Shown here: positions 1 through 6,088 of the stretch, piece by piece
Layout: every line of letters starts with the position of its first letter
Numbering within the stretch: the stretch's first letter is position 1
DNA from: Nitrospira sp.
Lineage (GTDB): Bacteria > Nitrospirota > Thermodesulfovibrionia > Thermodesulfovibrionales > SM23-35
Length of the DNA stretch: 6,088 nt
Direction: 5' to 3'
Assembly: GCA_016873595.1 (NCBI GenBank)
Contig: VGWZ01000121.1
Coordinates: 1-6,088 of the forward strand
Translations under genes and position numbers: made by a program
Notes under the pieces: model-generated
Seen by the model: the letters and a program-made list of their open reading frames with translations, nothing else
Told to the model about the DNA's origin: nothing
Database searches by the model: none

Positions 1-1568
1 ACTATTGACACTCCCTTCTCTTTTGCCATTTTTGCATAGACATCATTTAAATCCAGTCTGAGGGGATATGCATTTATCTCAATAGCAGTCCCGGTCTCCT
101 TAGCAACCTTAAGAACCTCATTCATATCAACGTCATATGGTTCCCTCTCTCCGATTAATCTCCCTGTTGGATGGGCAATAATTGAGACATAAGGGTTTTT
201 CATGGCAGAGACAAGTCTCCTTGTTACCTGCTCTCTACCCTGTTTGAAACCAGAGTGAATCGATGCAACAACAATATCCATTTCTTTTAAAACATCATCT
301 GGAAGATCCAGTCCGTCACTCCGAATATCAACCTCTATGCCCATGATCAGCCGGAACCCCTTTAACTTTTTATTTATTGCTTCTATCTCCTTCTTCTCCT
401 CCATCAGCCTCTCAGCATTCAGTCCTCTCGCGATGCCAAGACCCTTTGAATGATCCGTTATTGCGATATACTCATACCCTCTCTTTTTCGCCTCGTGTAT
501 CAGCTCCTCAAAGTCGTGGCTCCCATCGCTCCATTTACTGTGGACATGGAGATCACCTTTTATATCCTTCAGCTCAACGAGTTCAGGCAGCCCTCCAGCC
601 ATCGCAGCCTCTATCTCACCTGTGTCTTCCCTGAGCTCTGGTGGAATGTAGGGGAGACCCAAAATTCTGTATATGTCTTCTTCCTGTTTTCCTCCAATCT
701 TTTTATTATCTTTTTCTCTGAATATTCCGTATTCGTTTATCTTAAGTCCTGATTTTACTGCCATCTCCCTCAATCTAATGTTATGTGCCTTGCTTCCGGT
801 AAAGTATGCCAATGCAGCGCCAAAACTATCCTCATCTACAACCCGCAGGTCAACCTGCAATCCTTCATTGATAATCACACTCGACTTTGTAGGTCCATGC
901 ATCAGTATATCCCTCACATGGGGCAAATGCACAAAGATATCCATCACCTCTTTAGGATTTTCTGATGTAGCAAGTATATCTATGTCCTTGATTGTATCCT
1001 TCCACCTCCTGATGCTTCCTGCTATAGTGAGTTTTTTCATCGGGGCTTCTTTTTTTAAGTGTTCAAGGATGTCATTGGCATACGGGAGCACTTTCCCTAA
1101 TGGCTGCCTCTCCATCCCTCGCTTCACCATCTCAATGCCTTTGAGTATATTCTCTTCTGTCTTTTCTTTTATACCGGGCAGGCCTATGAGCTTATGTTCT
1201 CTGGCAAGCTTTTCAAGGGTTTCTATGTCTTTTACCTTTAATCTCTCGAACAAAAGCTTTGCGGTTTTGGGGCCGAGGCTGGGAACAGAAAGAAGGATAC
1301 TGAGACCTTCAGGCACTTCTTTCCTGAGATCTTCATAAAACTGAAGTCTTCCTGTTTTCACATACTCTTCAATCTTGCCTGCGAGGTCCTGACCGATCCC
1401 AGGGATTTTCATAAGCTCATCTTTTGGTGTTTCTGCAACATCTCTTGTGAGTCCCTCTATATTCTGTGCTGCACGCCTGTACGCCCTTATCCTGAAAGGG
1501 TTTTCACCCTTTATCTCGAGCAGATCAGCAATGTCATTAAATATCCTTGCAATCTCTTGATTCTTCAT
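1..1568 (-). CDS. polX: DNA polymerase X with PHP exonuclease domain, 3' end outside window
   Basis: Family-X DNA polymerase/3'-5' exonuclease of the bacterial PolX type, which fills short gaps and processes 3' ends in base-excision repair in the cytoplasm. The frame is open for 522 codons from ATG 1568-1566; bacterial PolX is usually about 570-580 residues, so roughly 50 are missing. Visible in order: helix-hairpin-helix segments at IPGIG 55-59, VPSLGPKTA 95-103 and LPGIKEKT 130-137; the nucleotidyl-transferase signature GSIRR 184-188 with catalytic Asp195, Asp197 and probably Asp240; YFTGSK 255-260; then the PHP domain with metal ligands His341, His343, Asp348, His373, Glu412, His438 and His466. 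The final PHP ligands (a DxH near the C-terminus) fall beyond the edge. The start is chosen because the N-terminus (MKNQEIARIF, then KGENPFRIRAYRRAA) matches the family, although no Shine-Dalgarno precedes it. The gene is divergent from the restriction locus and is probably unrelated housekeeping. Confidence 0.96.
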   Translation of the reverse strand, partial: MKNQEIARIFNDIADLLEIKGENPFRIRAYRRAAQNIEGLTRDVAETPKDELMKIPGIGQDLAGKIEEYVKTGRLQFYEDLRKEVPEGLSILLSVPSLGPKTAKLLFERLKVKDIETLEKLAREHKLIGLPGIKEKTEENILKGIEMVKRGMERQPLGKVLPYANDILEHLKKEAPMKKLTIAGSIRRWKDTIKDIDILATSENPKEVMDIFVHLPHVRDILMHGPTKSSVIINEGLQVDLRVVDEDSFGAALAYFTGSKAHNIRLREMAVKSGLKINEYGIFREKDNKKIGGKQEEDIYRILGLPYIPPELREDTGEIEAAMAGGLPELVELKDIKGDLHVHSKWSDGSHDFEELIHEAKKRGYEYIAITDHSKGLGIARGLNAERLMEEKKEIEAINKKLKGFRLIMGIEVDIRSDGLDLPDDVLKEMDIVVASIHSGFKQGREQVTRRLVSAMKNPYVSIIAHPTGRLIGEREPYDVDMNEVLKVAKETGTAIEINAYPLRLDLNDVYAKMAKEKGVSI

Positions 1569-1574
1569 AAGAAA

Positions 1575-1583
1575 AGTATAACA
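1575..1583 (-). promoter_or_regulatory. Extended -10 promoter for polX
   Basis: On the minus strand these bases read TGTTATACT, an extended -10 element (TGn followed by TATACT, five of six matches to TATAAT). No convincing -35 lies at the usual distance: the hexamer 17 bases upstream reads TTTATC, and a TTGTTT sits 20 bases away. TGn promoters tolerate a poor -35. Transcription would begin about seven bases downstream, at or next to the A of the polX ATG at 1568. That fits the absence of a ribosome binding site there. The motif is seen in the sequence; promoter use and a leaderless transcript are inferred. Confidence 0.45.
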
Positions 1584-1608
1584 AATTATTATTTCTTGAT
1601 AAACAAAA

Positions 1609-1632
1609 GGCTTTTTGATAGGCTTTTAATAG
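1609..1632. repeat. Imperfect tandem duplication of a 12-base unit
   Basis: Two adjacent 12-base units, GGCTTTTTGATA and GGCTTTTAATAG, share their first seven bases and diverge after that. They lie just upstream of the polX promoter. The repeat may be chance in AT-rich DNA or a weak protein-binding repeat; nothing in the sequence decides between these. Confidence 0.3.
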
Positions 1633-1711
1633 TTCTGTGGAAGGTAGAAATGTTTAACCCAAATTATCACTATACAAATGCAAAATAAGTTGTCATTTTG
1701 ATAAGGAGTTC

Positions 1712-1789
1712 ATGTCTCGTAGTGCTGAATATAGATTAAAGATTCCAGAGTGGACAAGGGATGAGAATTGCTATTGGGTGTATTTGTGA
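1712..1789 (+). CDS. Possible 25-residue micro-ORF upstream of the ORF6N gene
   Basis: A 25-codon frame from ATG 1712 to TGA 1787-1789 encodes a basic-to-neutral peptide starting MSRSAEYRLK and ending in YWVYL, with two tryptophans and one cysteine. A strong AAGGAG lies at 1703-1708, but the gap to the ATG is only three bases, shorter than usual. It ends 53 bases before the ORF6N start and could be a leader peptide, a small protein, or a gene-remnant 5' end at the border of the acquired segment. I do not recognise it, and its length gives no statistical support. The strong ribosome-binding sequence is the only reason to list it. Confidence 0.25.
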   Translation: MSRSAEYRLKIPEWTRDENCYWVYL

Positions 1790-1829
1790 AGTGTGCTATA
1801 TGAAGGTGCATTTATATAAAAGAAGCTTG

Positions 1830-1834
1830 AAGGA
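1830..1834 (+). promoter_or_regulatory. Ribosome binding site that fixes the GTG start of the ORF6N gene
   Basis: AAGGA (within GAAGGAT) ends eight bases before the GTG at 1843, an ideal spacing. The in-frame ATG at 1870-1872, nine codons later, has no purine-rich Shine-Dalgarno in front of it. This favours the GTG start. Confidence 0.7.
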
Positions 1835-1842
1835 TATCGAGT

Positions 1843-2370
1843 GTGAAACTTAAAGAATCTATAGTGCCCATGGAAAGGATTGAACGGTCTATTCTTTATA
1901 TCAGTGGACAAAAGGTAATGTTGGACACTGACTTAGCCGAGCTTTATAGTGTACCAACAAAAGTCCTAAATCAAGCGGTTAAACGCAATAGAGAACGCTT
2001 CCCAGACGATTTTATGTTTCAATTAACGAAAGAAGAAAAAGAAGATGTGGTCACAAACTGTGACCACCTCAAAAAACTTAAATTCTCGCCGAACTTGCCT
2101 TATGCATTTACTGAACATGGGGCAATCATGCTTGCTACTGTTTTAAATAGCCCCGTTGCTGTACAAGCAAGTATCCACGTTGTAAGAGCGTTTGTTAGAC
2201 TCCGGCAGATGCTTGCCTCAAATGTAGAACTGGCTCGTAAGCTTGATGCCTTAGAGAAAAAATATGACGCACAGTTCAAGGTTGTTTTTGATGCTATCCG
2301 TCAGTTGATGGCTCCTCCAGAACCAAAACACCGCCGAATTGGTTTTCTTCGGGAGGAAAAGAAGAAATGA
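1843..2370 (+). CDS. ORF6N domain protein (phage antirepressor-type putative DNA-binding protein)
   Basis: A 175-residue protein whose first ~100 residues match the ORF6N domain, a putative DNA-binding domain related to KilA-N/antirepressor modules of phages and large DNA viruses. Recognisable family landmarks are VMLDTDLAELY (25-35), the NRERFPDDFMFQL stretch (49-61) and YAFTEHGAIMLATVLNS (87-103). Residues ~118-150 are charged and heptad-like (ARKLDALEKKYDAQF), a likely coiled coil for dimerisation. The tail is basic (KHRRIGF, ending EEKKK). The GTG start is supported by a well-spaced AAGGA, and the sequence from SIVPMERIERSIL onward resembles the usual N-terminus. It is a free-standing bacterial version, not part of a visible prophage. 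It lies 81 bases upstream of hsdR on the same strand. I recall such genes as frequent passengers in type I restriction loci, where a regulatory role is plausible but unproven. An internal perfect inverted repeat lies at codons 68-74. Confidence 0.93.
   Translation: MKLKESIVPMERIERSILYISGQKVMLDTDLAELYSVPTKVLNQAVKRNRERFPDDFMFQLTKEEKEDVVTNCDHLKKLKFSPNLPYAFTEHGAIMLATVLNSPVAVQASIHVVRAFVRLRQMLASNVELARKLDALEKKYDAQFKVVFDAIRQLMAPPEPKHRRIGFLREEKKK
2047..2067. repeat. Perfect 9-bp inverted repeat inside the ORF6N gene
   Basis: GTGGTCACA (2047-2055) and TGTGACCAC (2059-2067) are exact reverse complements separated by AAC. The element covers codons for VVTNCDH. In RNA it would form a tight nine-base-pair hairpin with a three-base loop; in DNA it is a near-continuous palindrome that could be an operator. 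It has no U-tract, so it is not an intrinsic terminator. Confidence 0.6.
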
Positions 2371-2408
2371 TTGGTAAAGTATGGATGACTCGTAGAGATA
2401 ATTCTACA

Positions 2409-2438
2409 TTGGCCCTGGGATGAAAGGCTGATATAAAC
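2409..2438 (+). promoter_or_regulatory. Weak candidate promoter just upstream of hsdR
   Basis: TTGGCC (2409-2414; four of six matches to TTGACA) and TATAAA (2433-2438; five of six matches to TATAAT) are separated by 18 bases. The start point would fall near 2445, only about seven bases before the hsdR ATG. It could give hsdR expression independent of the ORF6N gene. Matches of this quality occur often by chance in AT-rich DNA. Confidence 0.25.
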
Positions 2439-2451
2439 TATTAAGAAAAGA

Positions 2452-4788
2452 ATGAAACCTCTTACCGAATCAGACACCAGAGCAAAACTGATTGACCCAG
2501 CTCTGCATAAAAAAGGCTGGACAGAGGATCTTATTCATCGCGAGGAGACAGAACGAGGGATTGATATTATAGATGGCAGACCGAGACGCAGAGAGCGGGG
2601 AAGGATTGATTATCTTCTGCGTATTAAGGTCAACATCAACGCACAACCAGTAGCACTTGCCTTAATAGAAGCAAAGAAAAGCAATGAGCCACCGGATAAA
2701 GGGCTGGAGCAAGCAAAAAAATACGGGCGTTTCAACCATGTGCCTTTTGTTTTCTCCTCCAACGGACATCTCTTTGTGGAATACGACCACTTTACAGGTA
2801 GAACGGAAGGACCCTTTCCACTTGAAGAATTTCCAACTCCTGAAAGCCTCTGTGAGCGTTATGAACAAAGGGTTGGATTTTCACTGGAAAGCGAACCAGC
2901 AAAACCACTCCTTGTTCCTTATCCAGGTGGAGAGGCAAGCAGACGCTATTATCAGGATGCAGCTATTCGAGCTGCTATAGAGAAAATAGCAAGAGCTGAA
3001 AAAAGACTTCTTCTCTTCCTTGCAACTGGATCAGGAAAGACATTTATTGCAGTACATATTTTAAAAAAGATTGCAGATGCCGGACAGCTTCGCCGTGCGC
3101 TCTTCGTTTGTGACCGTGATGAGTTGCGCACCCAGGGGCTTGGAGCTTTCCAGAATGTTTTTGGATCTGATGCAGCAGAAGTAACAACAGCAAATCCTCA
3201 GAAGAATGCGCGCATTCTAATCGCAACTTATCAAACACTTAATGTGGCAGGGGAAACTGAAGATGCAAAATATTTTCTTGAAAATTATCCTCAAAACTAT
3301 TTCAGCCATATCATAATTGATGAGTGCCATAGAAGTGCCTGGGGGAAATGGAGCATAGTGCTTCGGCAAAACCCGGATGCTGTTCAAATCGGTCTTACTG
3401 CAACTCCACGCTCCTTTGAAGGTGGGTCGCCAGAAGAACGGCAAGCAGATGAAGAGATTACTGCAAATAACCTCAGATACTTCGGTGAGCCTGTTTATGA
3501 ATATGACATGACACAAGGGATAGAAGATGGGTATCTCCCTGCATGCGAGATAGTAAGGCGTATAACTGATTTAGATGAAACAGGTGTTGACCGTGAAGAT
3601 ATAGAACGCCTCGGTGCAACAGATGCCATAACAGGCCAGCAGGTTATAAGTGCAGAAGCGCGTTCCCATTACGGAGCAACTTCATTTGAAGATATTATTC
3701 AATTGCCTGACAGAGTTAAGGCATGGTGCAAAGATTTTTTTGAGTTACTCTTACAGACTGGTGGACCCCTTCAGAAGACGGTTGTCTTTTGCGTTCGTGA
3801 TACCCACGCAGATGCAGTAGCCACCGAAATGAATAATCTCTATGCCGGGTGGTGTGCGAAGAATGAGCATAAAAGATTAGAGCCTTATGCTTTCAAATGT
3901 ACTGCTGCTGTTGGAGGTAGTGAATATATTTCTGATTTACGTGGTTCTGAACGCAGCCACTTTATCGCTTCCACAGTTGATTTAATCACCACAGGTGTTG
4001 ATGTTCCGATACTTCGTAATGTCGTCTTCTTTAAATTTGTCCGCTCTCCTATTTCATTTCAACAGATGATGGGAAGAGGTTCAAGAATCCATCTACCTAC
4101 CAATAAATTGATGTTTCGTGTCTATGATTACACAAATGCCACCCGTCTTTTGGGAAAATCTTTTACAACCAGACATACACCAACACGAGAACCGAAAGAA
4201 CCTGAGGAAGAGAGAAAAGAAAAAATACTCCGCGTAGAAGGTTTTGATGTCCGTGTAAATCCTGCAGGCACTTATATCGTTACAAAAGTAGAAGGTAAAA
4301 TAGGAATGGTGACTGTTGAGGAGTATAGTCAGATGATTGCGTCGCGCTTAACAGAGGAAATCAAAAGCTTTGATGATTTTAGAGACTATTGGATAGACCC
4401 TCAGGAACGAAAATATTTAATTCAAATACTTCCTGACGGTGGACAGGGCTTGCGGTTACTCCGTGAACTCTTGAAACGCAAGGATTATGACCTTTACGAT
4501 GTTCTTGCAGAGATAGGATATGGCATTGCTCCGAAGAGCCGTGCAGAGCGTGTTTTCGCTTTACAGTATAAACATGGCGACTGGTTCAAGAGTCTCCCTA
4601 AAAAAACTTCAAAAACGTTGCTTGCCCTTGCTAAGCAGTTTGAGAGGGGAGGCATTGAAGAATTAGAGAATCCTTATGTCTTCAATTCCCCTGAGGTTGT
4701 TAAAACAGGAGGTCTTGATTCTTTGAAAATTATTGGTGAGCCAAAAGAAATTATTAATGAGACGAAGAAGAGGCTTTTTGCAACATGA
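2452..4788 (+). CDS. hsdR: Type I restriction enzyme R subunit (endonuclease and DNA translocase)
   Basis: HsdR is the motor and nuclease subunit of type I restriction enzymes. With HsdM and HsdS it translocates DNA from an unmethylated recognition site and cleaves at a distance. The 778 residues suit the shorter EcoEI-like R subunits. Seen in order: an N-terminal PD-(D/E)xK nuclease with Asp53, Glu73-x-Lys75 and the QxxxY motif Gln87/Tyr91; YYQ 166-168 before the motor; Walker A ATGSGKT 191-197; Walker B/DECH 290-293; motif III TATPR 316-320; motif IV around KTVVFC from 442; motif V TTGVDVP 513-519; motif VI QQMMGRGSR 537-545; then a C-terminal EcoEI-type domain from about 620. All key residues are present, so it should be active. 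The start is firm because an in-frame TAA at 2434-2436 leaves no earlier codon, but only a weak AAGAAAAG precedes it. The gene overlaps the next by ATGA. hsdM and hsdS are not in the window. Confidence 0.96.
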   Translation: MKPLTESDTRAKLIDPALHKKGWTEDLIHREETERGIDIIDGRPRRRERGRIDYLLRIKVNINAQPVALALIEAKKSNEPPDKGLEQAKKYGRFNHVPFVFSSNGHLFVEYDHFTGRTEGPFPLEEFPTPESLCERYEQRVGFSLESEPAKPLLVPYPGGEASRRYYQDAAIRAAIEKIARAEKRLLLFLATGSGKTFIAVHILKKIADAGQLRRALFVCDRDELRTQGLGAFQNVFGSDAAEVTTANPQKNARILIATYQTLNVAGETEDAKYFLENYPQNYFSHIIIDECHRSAWGKWSIVLRQNPDAVQIGLTATPRSFEGGSPEERQADEEITANNLRYFGEPVYEYDMTQGIEDGYLPACEIVRRITDLDETGVDREDIERLGATDAITGQQVISAEARSHYGATSFEDIIQLPDRVKAWCKDFFELLLQTGGPLQKTVVFCVRDTHADAVATEMNNLYAGWCAKNEHKRLEPYAFKCTAAVGGSEYISDLRGSERSHFIASTVDLITTGVDVPILRNVVFFKFVRSPISFQQMMGRGSRIHLPTNKLMFRVYDYTNATRLLGKSFTTRHTPTREPKEPEEERKEKILRVEGFDVRVNPAGTYIVTKVEGKIGMVTVEEYSQMIASRLTEEIKSFDDFRDYWIDPQERKYLIQILPDGGQGLRLLRELLKRKDYDLYDVLAEIGYGIAPKSRAERVFALQYKHGDWFKSLPKKTSKTLLALAKQFERGGIEELENPYVFNSPEVVKTGGLDSLKIIGEPKEIINETKKRLFAT

Positions 4789-6088
4789 AAAAATATAGAA
4801 TATTTGTAAGTGCTCATCAAAAGGAGCTTAAAGAAGAAAGACTTGCAATAAAAGAGACCATCGTAAGTAACTCAACCCTTCGGGAATGTTTTGATGTTTT
4901 TCTTTTCGAAGACCTACCTGCTAAAGGCAGACCACCTGTCTCAACCTATCTTAAACAGGTCAGAGACAGTGATATTTATATCGGCATCATCGGAAATGAA
5001 TACGGGATTAAAGGTAAAGGCAGTCTTTCACCAACAGAAAAAGAATTCAGGACTTTTATCAAATCCAAACCAGATGCCCTGATCTTCATTAAAGGCAAAG
5101 ATGACTCAAAAAAAGACAAGGATACGCAGAAATTTATAAAAGCAATCAAAGATTCATTTATTTATAAGCGTTTTTCAAACATAGAAGAATTAAAGGTGCA
5201 GGTCTTGCACAGCCTCATTACTTATCTTGATGAAAAAGGTACGTTCAGCAAAGCCTCCTTTGACCAGATTATCTGTCATGAAGCAGGTTATGAAGCAATG
5301 GATGAGAAAGAAGTAAAGAATTTCCTTGAAAACAGGGCAATAAAACTTAGAGTTGATATTCCTAAAATCACAATAAAAGATTTTTTGATAAAAACATTAA
5401 AGGTAGTAAAGGAAGAAAACGGTAATCTTCATCCCACCAATGCAGGCTTAATTTTCTTTGGGAAAGACCCTTCTGAATACATACCGCAAAATGAAATAAG
5501 GATTGCAAGATTCAAAGGAGTCACACGGACTGAATTTATTGATTCAAAAGAAATTAAAGGTCCTATTTATAAAATGCTTGATGAGGTTGAGCACTTTTTT
5601 AGAAGAAATACTCGTTTAGCCAGTAAGATTGTTGAATTCAAACGAGTTGATATACCAGAGTACCCATACGAAGCAATAAGGGAGGCAGTTATCAATGCCA
5701 TTGCCCATAGAGATTATACTTATCGCTATGCACCGATTATGTTTTCTATCTTCGATGACAGGATAGAGATAAGCAGTCCTGGCGGACTTTTGCCTGGTTT
5801 GAACATTAAGAGTCTCGAGGGTCATCATGCCACAAGAAACAAGAAAATCTGCGACATTTTCCACGAAACAAAAGATATGGAGAAATTCGGCACAGGCATT
5901 GGCAAGATGAAACGGCTTATGAATGAGCATGGCTTGACTGAACCTAAGTTTTTAGAAGAAGGCAATTTCTTTGTAGTAACGTTTAACGGGCCCGGAGACA
6001 GGATCCTGGATTTAGTTCCGAGTATCCCGAAGGAAAGACAAGTAGACTTAAGAGAATTGGGATTGAATGAAAGGCAGATAGAGGCATT
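4785..6088 (+). CDS. DUF4062 and GHKL-ATPase (COG2865-like) fusion protein, 3' end outside window
   Basis: Open for 434 codons from ATG 4785 to the window edge. The N-terminus (about 1-90) matches DUF4062: RIFVSA 5-10, KEER 16-19, FED 41-43, VRDSDIYIGIIGNEYG 59-74 and SPTEKEF 82-88. DUF4062 is common in bacterial signalling or defence-like proteins and has no settled activity. A linker (~100-205) is followed by a region matching COG2865, the 'RecG-like' transcriptional regulator group: HPTNAGLIFFGKDP 216-229, then a GHKL/HATPase_c_4 ATP-binding fold. Its N-box is E296/E300, N304 and HRDY 308-311, its G1-like loop SSPGG 330-334, and its G2-like loop GTGIG 369-373. The last visible residues (LNERQIEA) look like the start of the usual C-terminal winged helix. 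It is not a helicase. The normal N-terminal AlbA_2/Schlafen domain is absent, and DUF4062 takes its place. The start overlaps the hsdR stop, implying co-expression. Function is inferred only: an accessory sensor, regulator or effector. Confidence 0.88.
   Translation, partial: MKKYRIFVSAHQKELKEERLAIKETIVSNSTLRECFDVFLFEDLPAKGRPPVSTYLKQVRDSDIYIGIIGNEYGIKGKGSLSPTEKEFRTFIKSKPDALIFIKGKDDSKKDKDTQKFIKAIKDSFIYKRFSNIEELKVQVLHSLITYLDEKGTFSKASFDQIICHEAGYEAMDEKEVKNFLENRAIKLRVDIPKITIKDFLIKTLKVVKEENGNLHPTNAGLIFFGKDPSEYIPQNEIRIARFKGVTRTEFIDSKEIKGPIYKMLDEVEHFFRRNTRLASKIVEFKRVDIPEYPYEAIREAVINAIAHRDYTYRYAPIMFSIFDDRIEISSPGGLLPGLNIKSLEGHHATRNKKICDIFHETKDMEKFGTGIGKMKRLMNEHGLTEPKFLEEGNFFVVTFNGPGDRILDLVPSIPKERQVDLRELGLNERQIEA

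Larger units (their letters stand above)
1569..1842. other. Divergent intergenic region between polX and the restriction locus
   Basis: AT-rich spacer of 274 bases between two divergent transcription units, so it should carry both promoters. The polX promoter is visible near its left edge. For the rightward unit I see only weak candidates: a TATATAAA stretch at 1813-1820, 23 bases before the GTG start, without a good -35 at 16-18 bases. A Shine-Dalgarno-preceded 25-codon ORF and a 12-base tandem repeat also lie here. I see no rho-independent terminator, tRNA or obvious attachment site. Confidence 0.7.

Noticed and set aside
673..1338. Plus-strand open frame of 221 codons
   Set aside because: It lies wholly antisense to polX, whose family motifs run uninterrupted through it. 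The translated plus-strand product is low-complexity (Ser, Leu and Phe rich) and resembles no family.
2047..2067. CRP-like site in the palindrome
   Set aside because: The half-sites read TCACA-AAC-TGTGA, the reverse arrangement and wrong spacing compared with TGTGA-N6-TCACA, and they lie inside a gene.
2392..2407. GTAGA/TCTAC inverted repeat as a terminator after the ORF6N gene
   Set aside because: It has only a five-base-pair AU-rich stem and no U-tract, too weak for an intrinsic terminator.
2367..2423. 18-codon ORF starting in an ATGA overlap with the ORF6N stop
   Set aside because: It is too short to support. The overlap arises simply from AAATGA at the gene end, and the peptide shows no recognisable feature.
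3217..3516. Minus-strand open frame of 99 codons within hsdR
   Set aside because: It is antisense to the helicase core, covering DECH and TATPR. No family resemblance or ribosome site supports it.
4891..5082. Plus-strand open frame of 63 codons in another frame
   Set aside because: It overlaps the conserved DUF4062 motifs read in the frame starting at 4785, so it is a shadow.
5616..5930. Minus-strand open frame of 104 codons
   Set aside because: It is antisense to the GHKL motifs of the DUF4062-GHKL gene, which is clearly the real coding frame.
4785..6088. RecG helicase annotation for the last gene
   Set aside because: No Walker A, DEAD/DEAH or motif VI is present. The 'RecG-like' name in this group is a legacy label, and the visible ATP-binding motifs are of the GHKL type.

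Overview
The window looks like a bacterial chromosome segment of modest GC content, where a housekeeping DNA-repair gene meets a restriction or defence locus. The organism cannot be fixed from sequence alone. The PolX form (polymerase plus PHP domain) and the ORF6N and HsdR types fit an environmental Gram-negative anaerobe, for example Nitrospirota or Desulfobacterota. That is an impression, not a proven assignment. No rRNA, tRNA, CRISPR array, insertion sequence or integrase is visible.

Layout. Positions 1-1568 (minus strand) hold most of a DNA polymerase X gene with its PHP exonuclease domain. The 3' end is cut off by the window edge. Positions 1569-1842 are a divergent intergenic region. 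It holds an extended -10 promoter that would make the polX transcript nearly leaderless, a small tandem repeat, and a possible 25-codon micro-ORF with a Shine-Dalgarno sequence. From 1843 all genes run on the plus strand: an ORF6N-domain protein (1843-2370), a complete type I restriction R subunit (2452-4788), and a gene running off the right edge (4785-6088). The last gene encodes an N-terminal DUF4062 domain followed by a COG2865/'RecG-like' GHKL ATPase-type module.

How the genes may work together. hsdR and the DUF4062-GHKL gene overlap by four bases (ATGA), so they are almost certainly co-transcribed and translationally coupled. HsdR would supply the nuclease and DNA translocase. It needs HsdM and HsdS partners, which are absent here and probably lie to the right. 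The ORF6N protein is a phage-antirepressor-type putative DNA-binding protein and may regulate the locus. The DUF4062-GHKL protein is the most unusual component: the AlbA/Schlafen domain usually found in front of this GHKL module is replaced by DUF4062. I infer that it is a sensor, regulator or second effector attached to the type I system. No function is demonstrated by the sequence.
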